Assembly (NCBI GenBank): GCA_934120045.1
Contig: CAKOTF010000004.1
Span: 62,001-126,000, forward strand
Direction: 5' to 3'
From: an uncultured Clostridia bacterium
Lineage (GTDB): Bacteria > Bacillota > Clostridia > TANB77 > CAG-508
Length of the DNA: 64,000 nucleotides
Below are positions 15,820 through 24,329 of the stretch, in pieces. The notes beneath the pieces were generated by a model. That model did not search any database. It saw nothing but the letters and a program-made list of their open reading frames with translations, and was not told where the DNA came from. Position 1 is the first letter of the stretch. Every line of letters starts with the position of its first letter. The translations under genes were made by a program, and so were the position numbers.

Positions 15820-16721
15820 TGACAGAATTTAAATCAGGATTTGTAGCAATGCTAGGAAGAACAAATGTAGGAAAATCTACTTTAGTAAATCTTTTAGTTG
15901 GAGAAAAAGTTGCAGCAACAGCTAATAAGGTACAAACAACAAGAACAGCAATAAGGGGAATTGTAAATAGAGAAAACTCACAAATAATATTTATTGATAC
16001 TCCTGGAATACATAAGCCAAAGACAAAATTAAATGAAACAATGATAGAAACTTCATTTGGAGTAATAAAAGATATAGATGTAATAGTATTTGTTATAGAA
16101 GCAACAAGTCATGAGATTGGTAGAGGAGATATGAGAATCTTAGAAAAAATAAAAGAATCTAAGAAGAAAACTATATTGATTATAAATAAAATAGATTTAG
16201 TAAAAAAAGAAAGTTTATTAAAATTAATTGATTTATATCAAAAAGAATATAATTTTGAAGCAGTAATACCAGTATCATCAATAAAATCTAAATATAGAGA
16301 TATAATATTAGATGAGATAGAAAAAGTCTTAAAACCAGGTCCGGCATATTATGATACAGAGGAATATACTGATCAGACAATGAGACAACTTGCAGAAGAG
16401 ACAATAAGAGAAAAAGCATTAATGTATTTGCAAGATGAAGTTCCACATGGTATATATGTTGAAGTAACTAAAATGAAATTAAAGAAAACTAAAAATAAAG
16501 AAGAATTTTATAATATAGAGGCTACAATATATTGCTTAAGAGAATCACATAAAGGAATAATAATAGGAAAAGATGGAGCGATGTTAAAAAGAATTGGACA
16601 ATCTGCAAGAATAGACATGGAAAAAAATTTTGGAATAAAAGTAAATTTAAGAACATGGGTGAAAGTAAAGGAAAATTGGCTTGATGATACATCAGTTGTA
16701 AAAAGATTTAAATTACAATAA
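15819..16721 (+). CDS. era: GTPase Era, 16S rRNA-binding ribosome assembly factor
   Basis: Era binds the 3' end of 16S rRNA during 30S assembly. The 300-residue protein has all five G motifs: GRTNVGKST (residues 13-21), the TTR switch I region near 41, DTPG near 61, NKID near 124 and the VSSIK G5 motif near 152. The C-terminal KH domain contains IIGKDGAMLKRIG (about 246-258). Its ATG overlaps the stop codon of the preceding gene. The downstream genes yqzL and recO give the classical Firmicutes order. Confidence 0.97.
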   Translation: MTEFKSGFVAMLGRTNVGKSTLVNLLVGEKVAATANKVQTTRTAIRGIVNRENSQIIFIDTPGIHKPKTKLNETMIETSFGVIKDIDVIVFVIEATSHEIGRGDMRILEKIKESKKKTILIINKIDLVKKESLLKLIDLYQKEYNFEAVIPVSSIKSKYRDIILDEIEKVLKPGPAYYDTEEYTDQTMRQLAEETIREKALMYLQDEVPHGIYVEVTKMKLKKTKNKEEFYNIEATIYCLRESHKGIIIGKDGAMLKRIGQSARIDMEKNFGIKVNLRTWVKVKENWLDDTSVVKRFKLQ

Positions 16722-16783
16722 TAATCACTAATCTGAATAAAAAATAATAAAATGCAAAAGATAGTATAAAAGGAAGTGAGCTT

Positions 16784-16951
16784 ATGATAAAGAAGATTGC
16801 ATGGGATACATTTAAAAACACAGGAGATGTGAATACTTTTTTAGAATTAAAACAATTTCAGGGAATAGAAGAACAATTGCAAATTAATAAAATGGAACAA
16901 AAGGCGGAAAAATATGGGGACAATAAAAACAAGTGGGATAATAATTTCTGA
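16784..16951 (+). CDS. yqzL: YqzL-family small protein
   Basis: A 55-residue open frame starting at an ATG after GGAAGTGAG and ending inside recO. It begins MIKKIAWDTFKNTGDVNTFL; the W-x-x-F-x-x-T-G-x-(V/I)-x-(T/A)-(F/Y)-L pattern is that of the YqzL family, whose members sit between era and recO in Bacillus and Clostridia. Its function is not known. The C-terminal 25 residues are charged and overlap the start of recO, so the two are probably translationally coupled. Confidence 0.85.
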   Translation: MIKKIAWDTFKNTGDVNTFLELKQFQGIEEQLQINKMEQKAEKYGDNKNKWDNNF

Positions 16952-17621
16952 AAGTAATTTGGGGGATTATGACAAAATGCTTACAATGTTAACTCCAGGA
17001 TTAGGAAAAATATCATGTGTTGCCAAAGGAGCAAGGCGTCAAAGAAGCGCCTTGCTAGCAGGTACACAATTATTTTGTTTTGGAGAATACATGATGTATA
17101 AAGGTGCAAATACATATAATATAAATTCTTGTGACACAATAGAAGTTTTTTATAATTTAAGAACAAATTTAGACAAGCTTAATTCTGCAATTGAAATTAC
17201 CAAAATTGTAAAAGATGTAACAGAAGAAAATGAAAATTGTTATAAAATATTGCAAATGTTGTTAAATACATTATACATATTATCAGAAACGGAAAAGAAT
17301 ATAGATTTGGTGATAAGCACATTTAAATTAAAATTACTTTGTTTTCTTGGATTTTCACCAAGGATTACAGAATGCGTAGTATGTAAAGAAAAAAATAATT
17401 TAAAATATTTTAGCATAAAAGATGATGGATTTAAGTGCGAAAATTGTGGGAAATTAGATAAAGGAGCAATTTCTGTGTCTGAAAGTACAATATCAGCAGT
17501 TCGATATATAGTTTTGGCTCCAGCCAAAAAATTGTTTTCATTTTCTTTAAAAGATGAATCATTAAATGAATTAAAGCTCATTTCAAAATTATATTTTAAT
17601 GATAAATTAGAAAAATATTAA
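16914..17621 (+). CDS. recO: DNA repair protein RecO
   Basis: RecO helps RecR load RecA on single-stranded DNA in gap repair. The 235-residue protein has an N-terminal OB fold (SGIIISESNLGDYDKML, then KISCVAKGARR near residues 32-42) and a helical C-terminal domain with a zinc site of four cysteines (Cys154, 157, 175, 178). The start overlaps yqzL by 38 bases and follows AAGGCGG. Confidence 0.95.
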   Translation: MGTIKTSGIIISESNLGDYDKMLTMLTPGLGKISCVAKGARRQRSALLAGTQLFCFGEYMMYKGANTYNINSCDTIEVFYNLRTNLDKLNSAIEITKIVKDVTEENENCYKILQMLLNTLYILSETEKNIDLVISTFKLKLLCFLGFSPRITECVVCKEKNNLKYFSIKDDGFKCENCGKLDKGAISVSESTISAVRYIVLAPAKKLFSFSLKDESLNELKLISKLYFNDKLEKY

Positions 17622-17637
17622 TGAACTATGTCAATAG

Positions 17638-17680
17638 TTGAGGTGAAAAACTTTAAAAGTTTTCTGCCTCAGCTTTTTTT
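17638..17680 (+). terminator. recO terminator
   Basis: TTGAGG and AAAACTT pair with AAGTTTT and CCTCAG around a short internal loop, followed by seven T. Confidence 0.8.
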
Positions 17681-17689
17681 ATATAGTAG

Positions 17690-17716
17690 GAAAGTTCTCC
17701 TTGTAGGAGAACTTTC
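17690..17716 (+). other. Stable hairpin without T-run
   Basis: Perfect 11-bp stem GAAAGTTCTCC / GGAGAACTTTC with loop TTGTA. It lacks a T-tract, so it is not an ordinary terminator. It lies between two terminators and could be part of a small RNA or an RNA-processing site. Confidence 0.55.
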
Positions 17717-17733
17717 TGTACTAGATAAATATG

Positions 17734-17792
17734 GCGAGTCTTAGATTTTCTTAAAATTTTTATTTGATAGAAAATCTTAGACTCGCTTTTTT
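17734..17792 (+). terminator. Long-stem terminator
   Basis: An 18-bp stem with one mismatch, GCGAGTCTTAGATTTTCT (17734-17751) against 17769-17786, followed by six T. It is stronger than needed as a backup for recO, which suggests a transcript ends here. Confidence 0.8.
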
Positions 17793-17826
17793 GGTATATT
17801 TTAAGTTTATATTATAAATAAAAAAT

Positions 17827-17853
17827 AAGACCTAAGTTTTTTCCTTAGGTCTT
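17827..17853. terminator. Terminator for htrA (minus strand)
   Basis: Perfect 10-bp stem AAGACCTAAG / CTTAGGTCTT with a 7-nt loop. On the minus strand it is followed by TATTTTTTATTT, so it best serves htrA. Confidence 0.75.
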
Positions 17854-17980
17854 TCGAAAATAAAAGGGGATGTTTGTTGTAATCAGTTTTGTTTACTGAC
17901 TATGCTTATAATATATCAATTAATTTTGTTCATTGTGTGAATTAAAAGTGAAAAATTAACAATAAATTATTAATTTTCTA

Positions 17981-19237
17981 TTAAGGTGTTTCTTCGAGTG
18001 TTACTGTAATATCTTTATTACTTCCATTTCTGTTAACTGTTAATGTGATTGTATCACCAATTTGATGAGCATTTTTTATTTCATTTAATTCATCCATTGT
18101 AGTAATAGATTTTCCATCAGCTTTAACAATTACATCTCCAGCTTTTAAGCCAGCTTTTTCAGCAGGAGAGAAATCTTCGACACTTTTTATATAAACACCA
18201 ACTTCTAATTTATATCTTTTTGCAGTTTGTTCATCAAGTGTGATTCCTGTAATACCTATATATGGTCTTAAGACTTTTTGATGATCTTTTAATTGGCTTA
18301 TTACATCTGTTGCTGAATTAATTGGAATAGCAAAGCCAATACCCTCAACACCTGTTCCAGATAACTTCAAAGTATTTATACCAATTACTTTACCATCACT
18401 ATTAATTAAAGCACCACCACTATTACCAGAGTTTATTGCTGCATCTGTTTGGATACAAGTATATTTTGTTCCATCAGATTCAACCTCTCTGTTAACAGCA
18501 CTAATAATACCTTGTGTAACTGTTGTATCTAATCCAAGAGGACTACCAACAGCCATAACAAATTCACCAACAACAGCTTGATCAGAATCTGCAAATTCTG
18601 CTTTAGTTAACCCCGTTTTTTCTATTTTTAATACAGCTAAGTCAGTTTGTGAATCTTGACCAACAACAGTGGCATCATATGTTGCATCATCACCATATGT
18701 ATCACTATTTAATTTGATTTTTATTGATGTTGCTTTTGATAATTCATAATATGAATTTGATGAAGAACTATCAACAACATGATTGTTTGTTACAATGTAA
18801 CCATCTTCACTAATAATTATACCTGAGCCTGTAGCTGTTGCAGTAGAAGTTTGTGGTTGACTATATCCAAAAAATGAGCCAATAGAGTTTGATGTTACAC
18901 TATATGAAACTTCTATCCCAACAATTGAAGGTAAAATTTTATTTGCTGCAAAAACAGCAGTATTTGAAAAATTTGATAATGAAACTAAATTTGTAGTAGT
19001 TCCAGATGATGTTTGAGTTGAAGCTTGAATTGTAGATGATTGCTTTCCAACTAATTTTTCTTTTATTGATGGTATACCAAAACATGTTCCTAATACAAGT
19101 GAACATCCAACAACACCACTTGCGAATGGTATTAAAATTGTTTTTCCAAAGTTATTTTGTTTTTGATTTTGTTTGAAATTTGCATTTGAAGTTTTACTTG
19201 AAATTACTTCAAAATTATTATTATTATTTTCTTCCAT
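17981..19237 (-). CDS. htrA: Membrane-anchored HtrA/DegP-type serine protease
   Basis: A 418-residue quality-control protease on the outer face of the membrane. The start is the ATG at 19237, eight bases after GGAGG; a longer frame has no ribosome site. A cytoplasmic Asn-rich N-terminus is followed by one membrane span (about 33-53), a Ser/Thr-rich linker, and a trypsin-like domain with His153 (TNNHVVD), Asp199 (SQTDLAVLKI) and Ser273 (NSGNSGGAL). A single PDZ domain from about residue 320 contains YIGITG and the AEKAGLKAGDVIV segment. HtrA degrades or refolds damaged exported proteins. It is monocistronic, and a tandem TGTGAAAx repeat lies upstream. Confidence 0.95.
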   Translation of the reverse strand: MEENNNNNFEVISSKTSNANFKQNQKQNNFGKTILIPFASGVVGCSLVLGTCFGIPSIKEKLVGKQSSTIQASTQTSSGTTTNLVSLSNFSNTAVFAANKILPSIVGIEVSYSVTSNSIGSFFGYSQPQTSTATATGSGIIISEDGYIVTNNHVVDSSSSNSYYELSKATSIKIKLNSDTYGDDATYDATVVGQDSQTDLAVLKIEKTGLTKAEFADSDQAVVGEFVMAVGSPLGLDTTVTQGIISAVNREVESDGTKYTCIQTDAAINSGNSGGALINSDGKVIGINTLKLSGTGVEGIGFAIPINSATDVISQLKDHQKVLRPYIGITGITLDEQTAKRYKLEVGVYIKSVEDFSPAEKAGLKAGDVIVKADGKSITTMDELNEIKNAHQIGDTITLTVNRNGSNKDITVTLEETP

Positions 19238-19261
19238 AATGAAGACCTCCTTTTTTTGTAC

Positions 19262-19301
19262 ATTATAAGAATACACAATTATTGTGAAAGTTTTGTGAAA
19301 A
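19262..19301 (-). promoter_or_regulatory. htrA promoter region with tandem 8-bp repeat
   Basis: On the minus strand a -10 box TATAAT (19267-19262) is preceded by TTTTCACA (19301-19294) and CTTTCACA (19290-19283), 11 bp apart, one helical turn. No good -35 box is present, so activator help is plausible. From memory, Bacillus subtilis CssR-controlled htrA genes carry TTTTCAYA octamers, which this pair fits; a CssR-like regulator is therefore proposed. Confidence 0.55.
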
Positions 19302-19390
19302 GCAAGTAAAATTATTTTACATTTATATTGATATTTTTGGGGAATTATTGTAGAATTAAAATATAAAATCTCATAGAAGGAAGACAAAAA

Positions 19391-20017
19391 ATGAAAGAAA
19401 AAGAAGAACAAAGACTAAATATGTTAAAACAATATGAAAATGATTTAAGAAACAAAGGTTATAAATATATATGTGGAATTGATGAAGCTGGAAGAGGACC
19501 ATTAGCTGGTCCTGTTGTTGTAGCAAGTGTAATAATGCCTGAAAATTCAATGATTGAAGGAGTAAATGACTCAAAAAAAGTTTCTGAAAAGAAAAGAGAA
19601 AAACTATATGATTTAATATTAGAAGAAGCAATTAGTTATGGAGTAGGAATAATAGGGCAAGATGAAATTGATGAAATAAATATTTTGAATGCAACAAAAA
19701 AAGGATTAACAACATCCTTAAAAGAATTAATACAAAAACCAGATTTGATAATTGTAGATGCATTAACACATATAGATACATTAGGAACACCATATGAATC
19801 AATAATAAAAGGTGATGCAAAATGTTATTCAATATCAGCAGCATCAATAATAGCAAAAGTTACTAGGGATAGGATAATGAGAGAATGGGATAAAATATAT
19901 CCTCAATATGGATTTGCACAACATAAAGGATATGGCACATCTGCACATATTAATGCTTTAAAAGAATATGGACCATGTCCATTACATAGAAAAACATTTA
20001 TAAAAAATTTTATATAA
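19391..20017 (+). CDS. rnhB: Ribonuclease HII
   Basis: Cuts the RNA strand of RNA-DNA hybrids and removes misincorporated ribonucleotides. The 208-residue protein has the GIDEAGRGPLAGPVV motif (Asp31, Glu32), VNDSKK near 60, Asp124 in IIVDAL and Asp161 in ASIIAKVTRDR. The ATG follows GAAGGAA. It is divergent from htrA and followed closely by a pilin-like gene and pdp. Confidence 0.95.
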   Translation: MKEKEEQRLNMLKQYENDLRNKGYKYICGIDEAGRGPLAGPVVVASVIMPENSMIEGVNDSKKVSEKKREKLYDLILEEAISYGVGIIGQDEIDEINILNATKKGLTTSLKELIQKPDLIIVDALTHIDTLGTPYESIIKGDAKCYSISAASIIAKVTRDRIMREWDKIYPQYGFAQHKGYGTSAHINALKEYGPCPLHRKTFIKNFI

Positions 20018-20033
20018 AATAAGAGGTAAGAAA

Positions 20034-20582
20034 ATGAAAAATAATAAAGGAATTACAATGATAACACTAGCAGTTATGCTTGTTATATTATTAATGCTTG
20101 CAACAATTACAATGTATTATGGTAATAGTGCAATAAAAGAAGCTAAGCTTCAAGATTTAAAAACAAATATGTTATTGATACAAGCGAGTTTAAAAAATGA
20201 CTTAGAAAAGTATCATTTTGAAACAAACACAATGAATGATGATGAAAAAAATAGTAAAAAAAGTGAATATCTAAAAGGAAAAGATATATCTAGTCCAGAG
20301 TGTGTAGAGGTAAAGCAAGCTTTTGACATATTAAATAATAATCAACAAATAATAAATAAAATAAATGAAGATTATCCTCAAGTTGAAGGCCAATTTGAAT
20401 ACTATTATTTAAATGAGAATACATTAAAGCAAATTGGTTTAAATGATGTTAAAAGTGATAGTGAAAACGGATATTATATAGTTGCATATAGTATGAATCC
20501 TACATTTTCAAATATAGTTGAAATAATAAATACTAAAGGATATTTTGGAAATTATTCATTAAAGAGAATAGAAACATTGTAA
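20034..20582 (+). CDS. Type IV pilin-like protein of unknown function
   Basis: A 182-residue protein with a short basic leader (MKNNKG) followed directly by a hydrophobic helix (ITMITLAVMLVILLMLATITM). This Lys-Gly / Ile-Thr-x-Ile-Thr-Leu layout is like a prepilin-peptidase site, though the Glu usually found at position +5 is missing. The rest (residues about 32-182) is a soluble, mostly helical domain with no motif I recognise. No other pilus genes are near, so it may be a solitary pseudopilin or simply a membrane-anchored outer protein. The spacing to rnhB (16 bases) and pdp (19 bases) indicates one transcript. Confidence 0.6.
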   Translation: MKNNKGITMITLAVMLVILLMLATITMYYGNSAIKEAKLQDLKTNMLLIQASLKNDLEKYHFETNTMNDDEKNSKKSEYLKGKDISSPECVEVKQAFDILNNNQQIINKINEDYPQVEGQFEYYYLNENTLKQIGLNDVKSDSENGYYIVAYSMNPTFSNIVEIINTKGYFGNYSLKRIETL

Positions 20583-20601
20583 TTACAGAGAGGAAAATAA
20601 G

Positions 20602-21858
20602 ATGAATATATTAGATATAATTGCAAAAAAACGTGATAAAAAGGAATTAACAAAAGAAGAAATTGAATATTTTGTAAAAGAATATACTAATGGAAATATA
20701 ACAGATTATCAATCTGCTGCACTTGTTATGGCAATATATATAAATGGAATGAATGAACAAGAAATAACAAATTTAAGTTTAGCAATGGCACATTCTGGAG
20801 AAATATTAGATTTATCCTCATTAGGAGAGAATATTGTGGATAAACATAGTACAGGTGGTGTTGGTGATAAAGTTTCAATAATATTATTACCACTTATTGC
20901 ATCATTAGGAATACCTGTTGCAAAAATGTCTGGAAGAGGTCTTGGATTTACAGGAGGAACAGTAGATAAAATGGAATCAATTCCAGGATATCAAACAAAT
21001 GTTGAAATAAATGAATTTATTTCAAATGTTCAAAAAGTTGGAATAAGTATGATAGGACAAACAATGAATTTAGCACCAGCTGATAAAAAATTATATGCAT
21101 TAAGAGATACAATATCATGTGTTGAAAGTATACCACTTATTGCATCAAGTATTATGAGTAAAAAAATAGCAAGTGGTGCAAATAAAATTGTATTAGATGT
21201 TACTGTAGGAAAAGGTGCATTTATGAAAAATAAAGAAGATGCACAAAAACTAGCAGATTTAATGATAAAAATTGGTGAACTTGCAGGAAGAGAAGTAGTA
21301 TGTGTACTTACAAAAATGGATGAGCCACTTGGATATTCAATAGGAAATAATTTAGAAGTAATAGAAGCAATAAAATTTTTAAAAGGATATATGCCTAAAG
21401 ATTTAAAAGATGTAGTGTTTGAACTTGGTGCTAATATGATAAAACTAGCAGGATTAGGAGAAAATCTTGAAGAAAATAAATTAAAGATTCAAGAAAATAT
21501 TGCGAATGGTAAAGGATATGAAAAATTTCTTCAAATGGTTCAAAATCAAGGAGGAGATATTTCATATATAAATAACATTGACAAATTCGAAAAATCTAAA
21601 TATATAATACCTATAACAAGCTTAAAATCAGGAGTGATTTCTGAAATAAATGCAGAAGAAATAGGAAAAGTTGCATGTTTATTAGGAGCAGGAAGAATAA
21701 GAAAAGAAGATAATATAGATCATACAGCTGGAATAGTATTAAATAAAAAAGTAGGGGATTATGTTAAAGAAAATGAAGTATTAGCATATATTCATACTAA
21801 TAATAATGCTGTTATAAATGAAGCAACAGAGAAAATTCAAAATATATGTAAAATATAA
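20602..21858 (+). CDS. pdp: Pyrimidine-nucleoside (thymidine) phosphorylase
   Basis: Splits thymidine, deoxyuridine or uridine with phosphate into base and (deoxy)ribose 1-phosphate, as part of nucleoside salvage. The 418-residue protein shows the family signature KHSTGGVGDKVS (about residues 81-92) and the nearby SGRGLGFTGGTVDKMESIPG at about 112-131. A C-terminal alpha/beta domain starts near 340. Family members are usually around 430 residues, so it is complete. Confidence 0.92.
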   Translation: MNILDIIAKKRDKKELTKEEIEYFVKEYTNGNITDYQSAALVMAIYINGMNEQEITNLSLAMAHSGEILDLSSLGENIVDKHSTGGVGDKVSIILLPLIASLGIPVAKMSGRGLGFTGGTVDKMESIPGYQTNVEINEFISNVQKVGISMIGQTMNLAPADKKLYALRDTISCVESIPLIASSIMSKKIASGANKIVLDVTVGKGAFMKNKEDAQKLADLMIKIGELAGREVVCVLTKMDEPLGYSIGNNLEVIEAIKFLKGYMPKDLKDVVFELGANMIKLAGLGENLEENKLKIQENIANGKGYEKFLQMVQNQGGDISYINNIDKFEKSKYIIPITSLKSGVISEINAEEIGKVACLLGAGRIRKEDNIDHTAGIVLNKKVGDYVKENEVLAYIHTNNNAVINEATEKIQNICKI

Positions 21859-21861
21859 CTA

Positions 21862-21889
21862 TTGAAAAAGTAATTTTTTATGTTATAAT
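21862..21889 (+). promoter_or_regulatory. Promoter of the small membrane protein and cdaA
   Basis: TTGAAA (21862-21867), 16 bp, TATAAT (21884-21889). It lies directly after pdp and shows that the ATG at 21894 is too close to be a start codon. Confidence 0.6.
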
Positions 21890-21923
21890 AATTATGTATA
21901 TAGTTAAGAAAGGACAGAATATT

Positions 21924-22097
21924 ATGAAAAACAAAGAAAATAAAGATAATAAAGAAAATAAAATAATCAAAGAAAAGAATAAAATAGATAAAAGACAAGT
22001 AGCAACAAAAATATTTGCATTTATAATGCTTATACTTATGATATTTGCATCATGTTCTACATGTATATATTATGTTGTTTCAACAGTTCAAAAATAA
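21924..22097 (+). CDS. Small single-span membrane protein
   Basis: A 57-residue protein with a very Lys/Asn/Glu-rich N-terminal half and one hydrophobic helix near the C-terminus (FAFIMLILMIFASCSTCIYYVV) containing two cysteines. The start follows AAAGGA. I do not recognise a family. It is the first gene of the transcript with cdaA, 33 bases before it, so it could be a small partner or regulator of the diadenylate cyclase, but this is a guess from position only. Confidence 0.6.
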   Translation: MKNKENKDNKENKIIKEKNKIDKRQVATKIFAFIMLILMIFASCSTCIYYVVSTVQK

Positions 22098-22130
22098 TTA
22101 TGCAGAAACCTTTAAGAAAGGGTGAAAAAA

Positions 22131-23060
22131 GTGAAAAATATAGGTGATTTAATCAATACATTTTATGAACAAAATATTTTAGCATATATACAAAGTTTGC
22201 AAGAATATCCAATAAAATTTGTATCTTTAATATTAGATATAACAATAGTTGTATTTCTTGCATATGAATTAATAAAAATTGTAAAAGGTTCTAGGGCATG
22301 GCAACTAATAAAAGGTATTGCATTTTTAGTTGTTGCAACAGGTGTAAGCAAATTATTAAATTTATACATATTAAATTATATTTTATCAATGATAATGGAT
22401 TGGGGAGTAATACTTGTAATAATTATTTTCCAACCAGAAATAAGGAGAGCATTAGAACAATTAGGTGGAAATAATAGGTTTTCGAGATTTTTTGGATTTG
22501 ATAAAGATATAATAACTAGAACTAAAGAAGATATATATAAAATAGTAATTGCTGCATTTGAACTTGCAAAAACACATACAGGAGCATTAATTGTAATAGA
22601 AAGAGATATTAAACTTAGTGATATTATTTCAACAGGAATACCAATGAATTCAGAAGTATCTCCACAATTATTAGTAAACATATTTGTACCTAATACACCA
22701 TTACATGATGGTGCTGTAGTTATTAGTGAAAATAAAATAGCAGCAGCAGCTTGTATGCTACCACTTGCAAGTGATCAAGATATTGCTAAAGAATTAGGAA
22801 CAAGACATAGAGCTGGTATTGGAATTTCAAAAGAATCGGATGCACTTGCAATAATTGTTTCAGAAGAAACAGGAAAAGTTTCTGTTGCAAAAGATGGAAC
22901 ATTGATTGCAGATGTAAGAGAAGATGTATTAAAAAAGATTTTAATAAATAATGTTGTTACAAAACGCTTTACAAATATTGAAGAAAAAAAGAATAATAGT
23001 AAAAAAGTATTAACTAATATTCAAAATTTCTTAAAAAATAAAAAGAAAAAAGAAAAATAA
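22131..23060 (+). CDS. cdaA: Diadenylate cyclase CdaA
   Basis: Makes cyclic di-AMP from two ATP, which controls potassium and osmotic balance and wall stress. The 309-residue protein (GTG start after AAAGGGTG) has three N-terminal membrane spans (about 30-50, 58-80, 84-101) and a DAC domain with the catalytic DGA (193-195, in PLHDGAVV) and RHR (225-227, in GTRHRAG) motifs. A Lys-rich tail of some 35 residues follows the domain. In many Firmicutes cdaA is followed by cdaR and glmM; here truA follows instead. Mechanosensitive mscL also lies in this window, but not in the same operon. Confidence 0.95.
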   Translation: MKNIGDLINTFYEQNILAYIQSLQEYPIKFVSLILDITIVVFLAYELIKIVKGSRAWQLIKGIAFLVVATGVSKLLNLYILNYILSMIMDWGVILVIIIFQPEIRRALEQLGGNNRFSRFFGFDKDIITRTKEDIYKIVIAAFELAKTHTGALIVIERDIKLSDIISTGIPMNSEVSPQLLVNIFVPNTPLHDGAVVISENKIAAAACMLPLASDQDIAKELGTRHRAGIGISKESDALAIIVSEETGKVSVAKDGTLIADVREDVLKKILINNVVTKRFTNIEEKKNNSKKVLTNIQNFLKNKKKKEK

Positions 23061-23081
23061 GTGGCATGTTGCCACCTTTTC
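23061..23081 (+). terminator. Short hairpin between cdaA and truA
   Basis: GTGGCA / TGCCAC with a 3-nt loop, followed by CTTTTCTTTT. A weak terminator or attenuator within the transcript. Confidence 0.5.
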
Positions 23082-23101
23082 TTTTATCAGAGGGTGAATG
23101 A

Positions 23102-23839
23102 ATGAGAAATATAAAATTAACAATAGAATATGATGGAAAAGACTTCAATGGCTGGCAAAAACAGCCCAATAAATTAAATATTCAAGGAACAATAGAACAA
23201 GCAATAAAGAGCATAACAGGTGAAGATGTTGAATTAAATGCTTCTGGAAGAACAGATGCTGGAGTTCATGCTCTTGGACAAGTGGCCAATTTTAAGACAA
23301 ATTCACAAATTCCAATTGAAAAATTTGCTATAGCAATAAATTCAAGATTAAAAAAATCTATAGTAATAAAAAAAGCAGAGGAAGTTGATGAAAGATTTCA
23401 CAGTAGACTAAATTGTAAAAGAAAGACATATAGATATATAATAAATAATTCGCCAGAGGGAACTGCTATATATAGATATTTAGAAACACATATTCCACAA
23501 AAATTAAATGTAGAAAAGATGGAGAAAGCAGTTAAATATTTTATAGGAGAACATGATTTTAAAGCATTTAAAGCAAGTGGAACAAGTAGCAAGAGTAGTG
23601 TTAGAATAATATATGATGCAAAAGTATATCAAAATGAAGATAAAATTTATATTGAATTAACAGGAAATGGTTTTTTATATAATATGGTTAGAATTATTGC
23701 TGGAACACTTGTAGAAGTGGGATTAGAGAAAATAGAACCAGAAAAAATTGAAGAAATAATAAAAGAAGGAAAAAGAGAAAATGCAGGAAAAACACTTCCT
23801 CCAAATGGTTTATATTTAGTAGATGTGAAATATGAGTAG
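23102..23839 (+). CDS. truA: tRNA pseudouridine(38-40) synthase TruA
   Basis: Converts uridines 38-40 of the tRNA anticodon arm to pseudouridine. The 245-residue protein has the catalytic Asp52 in SGRTDAGVHALGQ, the RYIIN segment near 113, and GNGFLYNMVRIIAGTLVEVG near 188-207. The start follows AGAGGGTG. Confidence 0.95.
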   Translation: MRNIKLTIEYDGKDFNGWQKQPNKLNIQGTIEQAIKSITGEDVELNASGRTDAGVHALGQVANFKTNSQIPIEKFAIAINSRLKKSIVIKKAEEVDERFHSRLNCKRKTYRYIINNSPEGTAIYRYLETHIPQKLNVEKMEKAVKYFIGEHDFKAFKASGTSSKSSVRIIYDAKVYQNEDKIYIELTGNGFLYNMVRIIAGTLVEVGLEKIEPEKIEEIIKEGKRENAGKTLPPNGLYLVDVKYE

Positions 23840-23897
23840 CAAATTAAAAAGAAATTCATAATATATATAAATAATATTTATAAAAAGGGAGGTCTTT

Positions 23898-24329
23898 ATG
23901 AATTTCTTTTTAATTTTTGCCCTTATATTTTTTACAATAATAGTTGCAATATTTCTTCAAAAATTAGTAAATTCACCAATATTAATTGGATTATTATTTT
24001 TTTCAGTATTTATACTAATTTCAGCAATTACTGGAAATACTAATTTTATTATTGTTTCAGTAGTTTTAGGTATAATAGCATTTATATCTGCATTTCTATT
24101 TTGTATAGTTTCAAGATGTAATTTCTTTGATAATTGTAATAATAGTAATGATTTTAGTACTGCAAATTTAAATACTACTAATAATACCTGCTCATGTTCA
24201 TCATCACAACCTTTAACAATTTTAAATAGTGATGGTGAAATAGTTGCAAGGATAAATGGAGACAATGTTACATGTACATCTCAGCAAAATGATAATAATT
24301 CATGTTTTAGAAGTTATAGACATAGTTAA
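23898..24329 (+). CDS. Small membrane protein with Cys/Asn-rich tail
   Basis: A 143-residue protein with three hydrophobic helices (about residues 3-21, 26-44 and 50-70) and then a polar tail rich in Asn, Ser, Thr and Cys (CNNSND..., CSCSSSQ). The helical part recalls the small DUF2651-like membrane proteins of Bacillus and Clostridium, but the match is weak. The tail contains ILNSDGEIVARINGDNV, which could form a beta hairpin. Six or more cysteines outside the membrane helices could bind metal or form disulfides. It has a strong GGGAGG ribosome site. Function unknown. Confidence 0.6.
   Translation: MNFFLIFALIFFTIIVAIFLQKLVNSPILIGLLFFSVFILISAITGNTNFIIVSVVLGIIAFISAFLFCIVSRCNFFDNCNNSNDFSTANLNTTNNTCSCSSSQPLTILNSDGEIVARINGDNVTCTSQQNDNNSCFRSYRHS

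Larger units (their letters stand above)
17622..17980. other. Intergenic stretch of 359 bases holding four hairpins
   Basis: No coding potential was found between recO and the converging htrA gene. It contains four hairpins (17638-17680, 17690-17716, 17734-17792, 17827-17853) in about 220 bases. From 17866 to 17980 it is plain AT-rich sequence forming the 3' untranslated region of htrA, with a minor CAGT/ACTG hairpin near 17885-17899. Confidence 0.7.
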
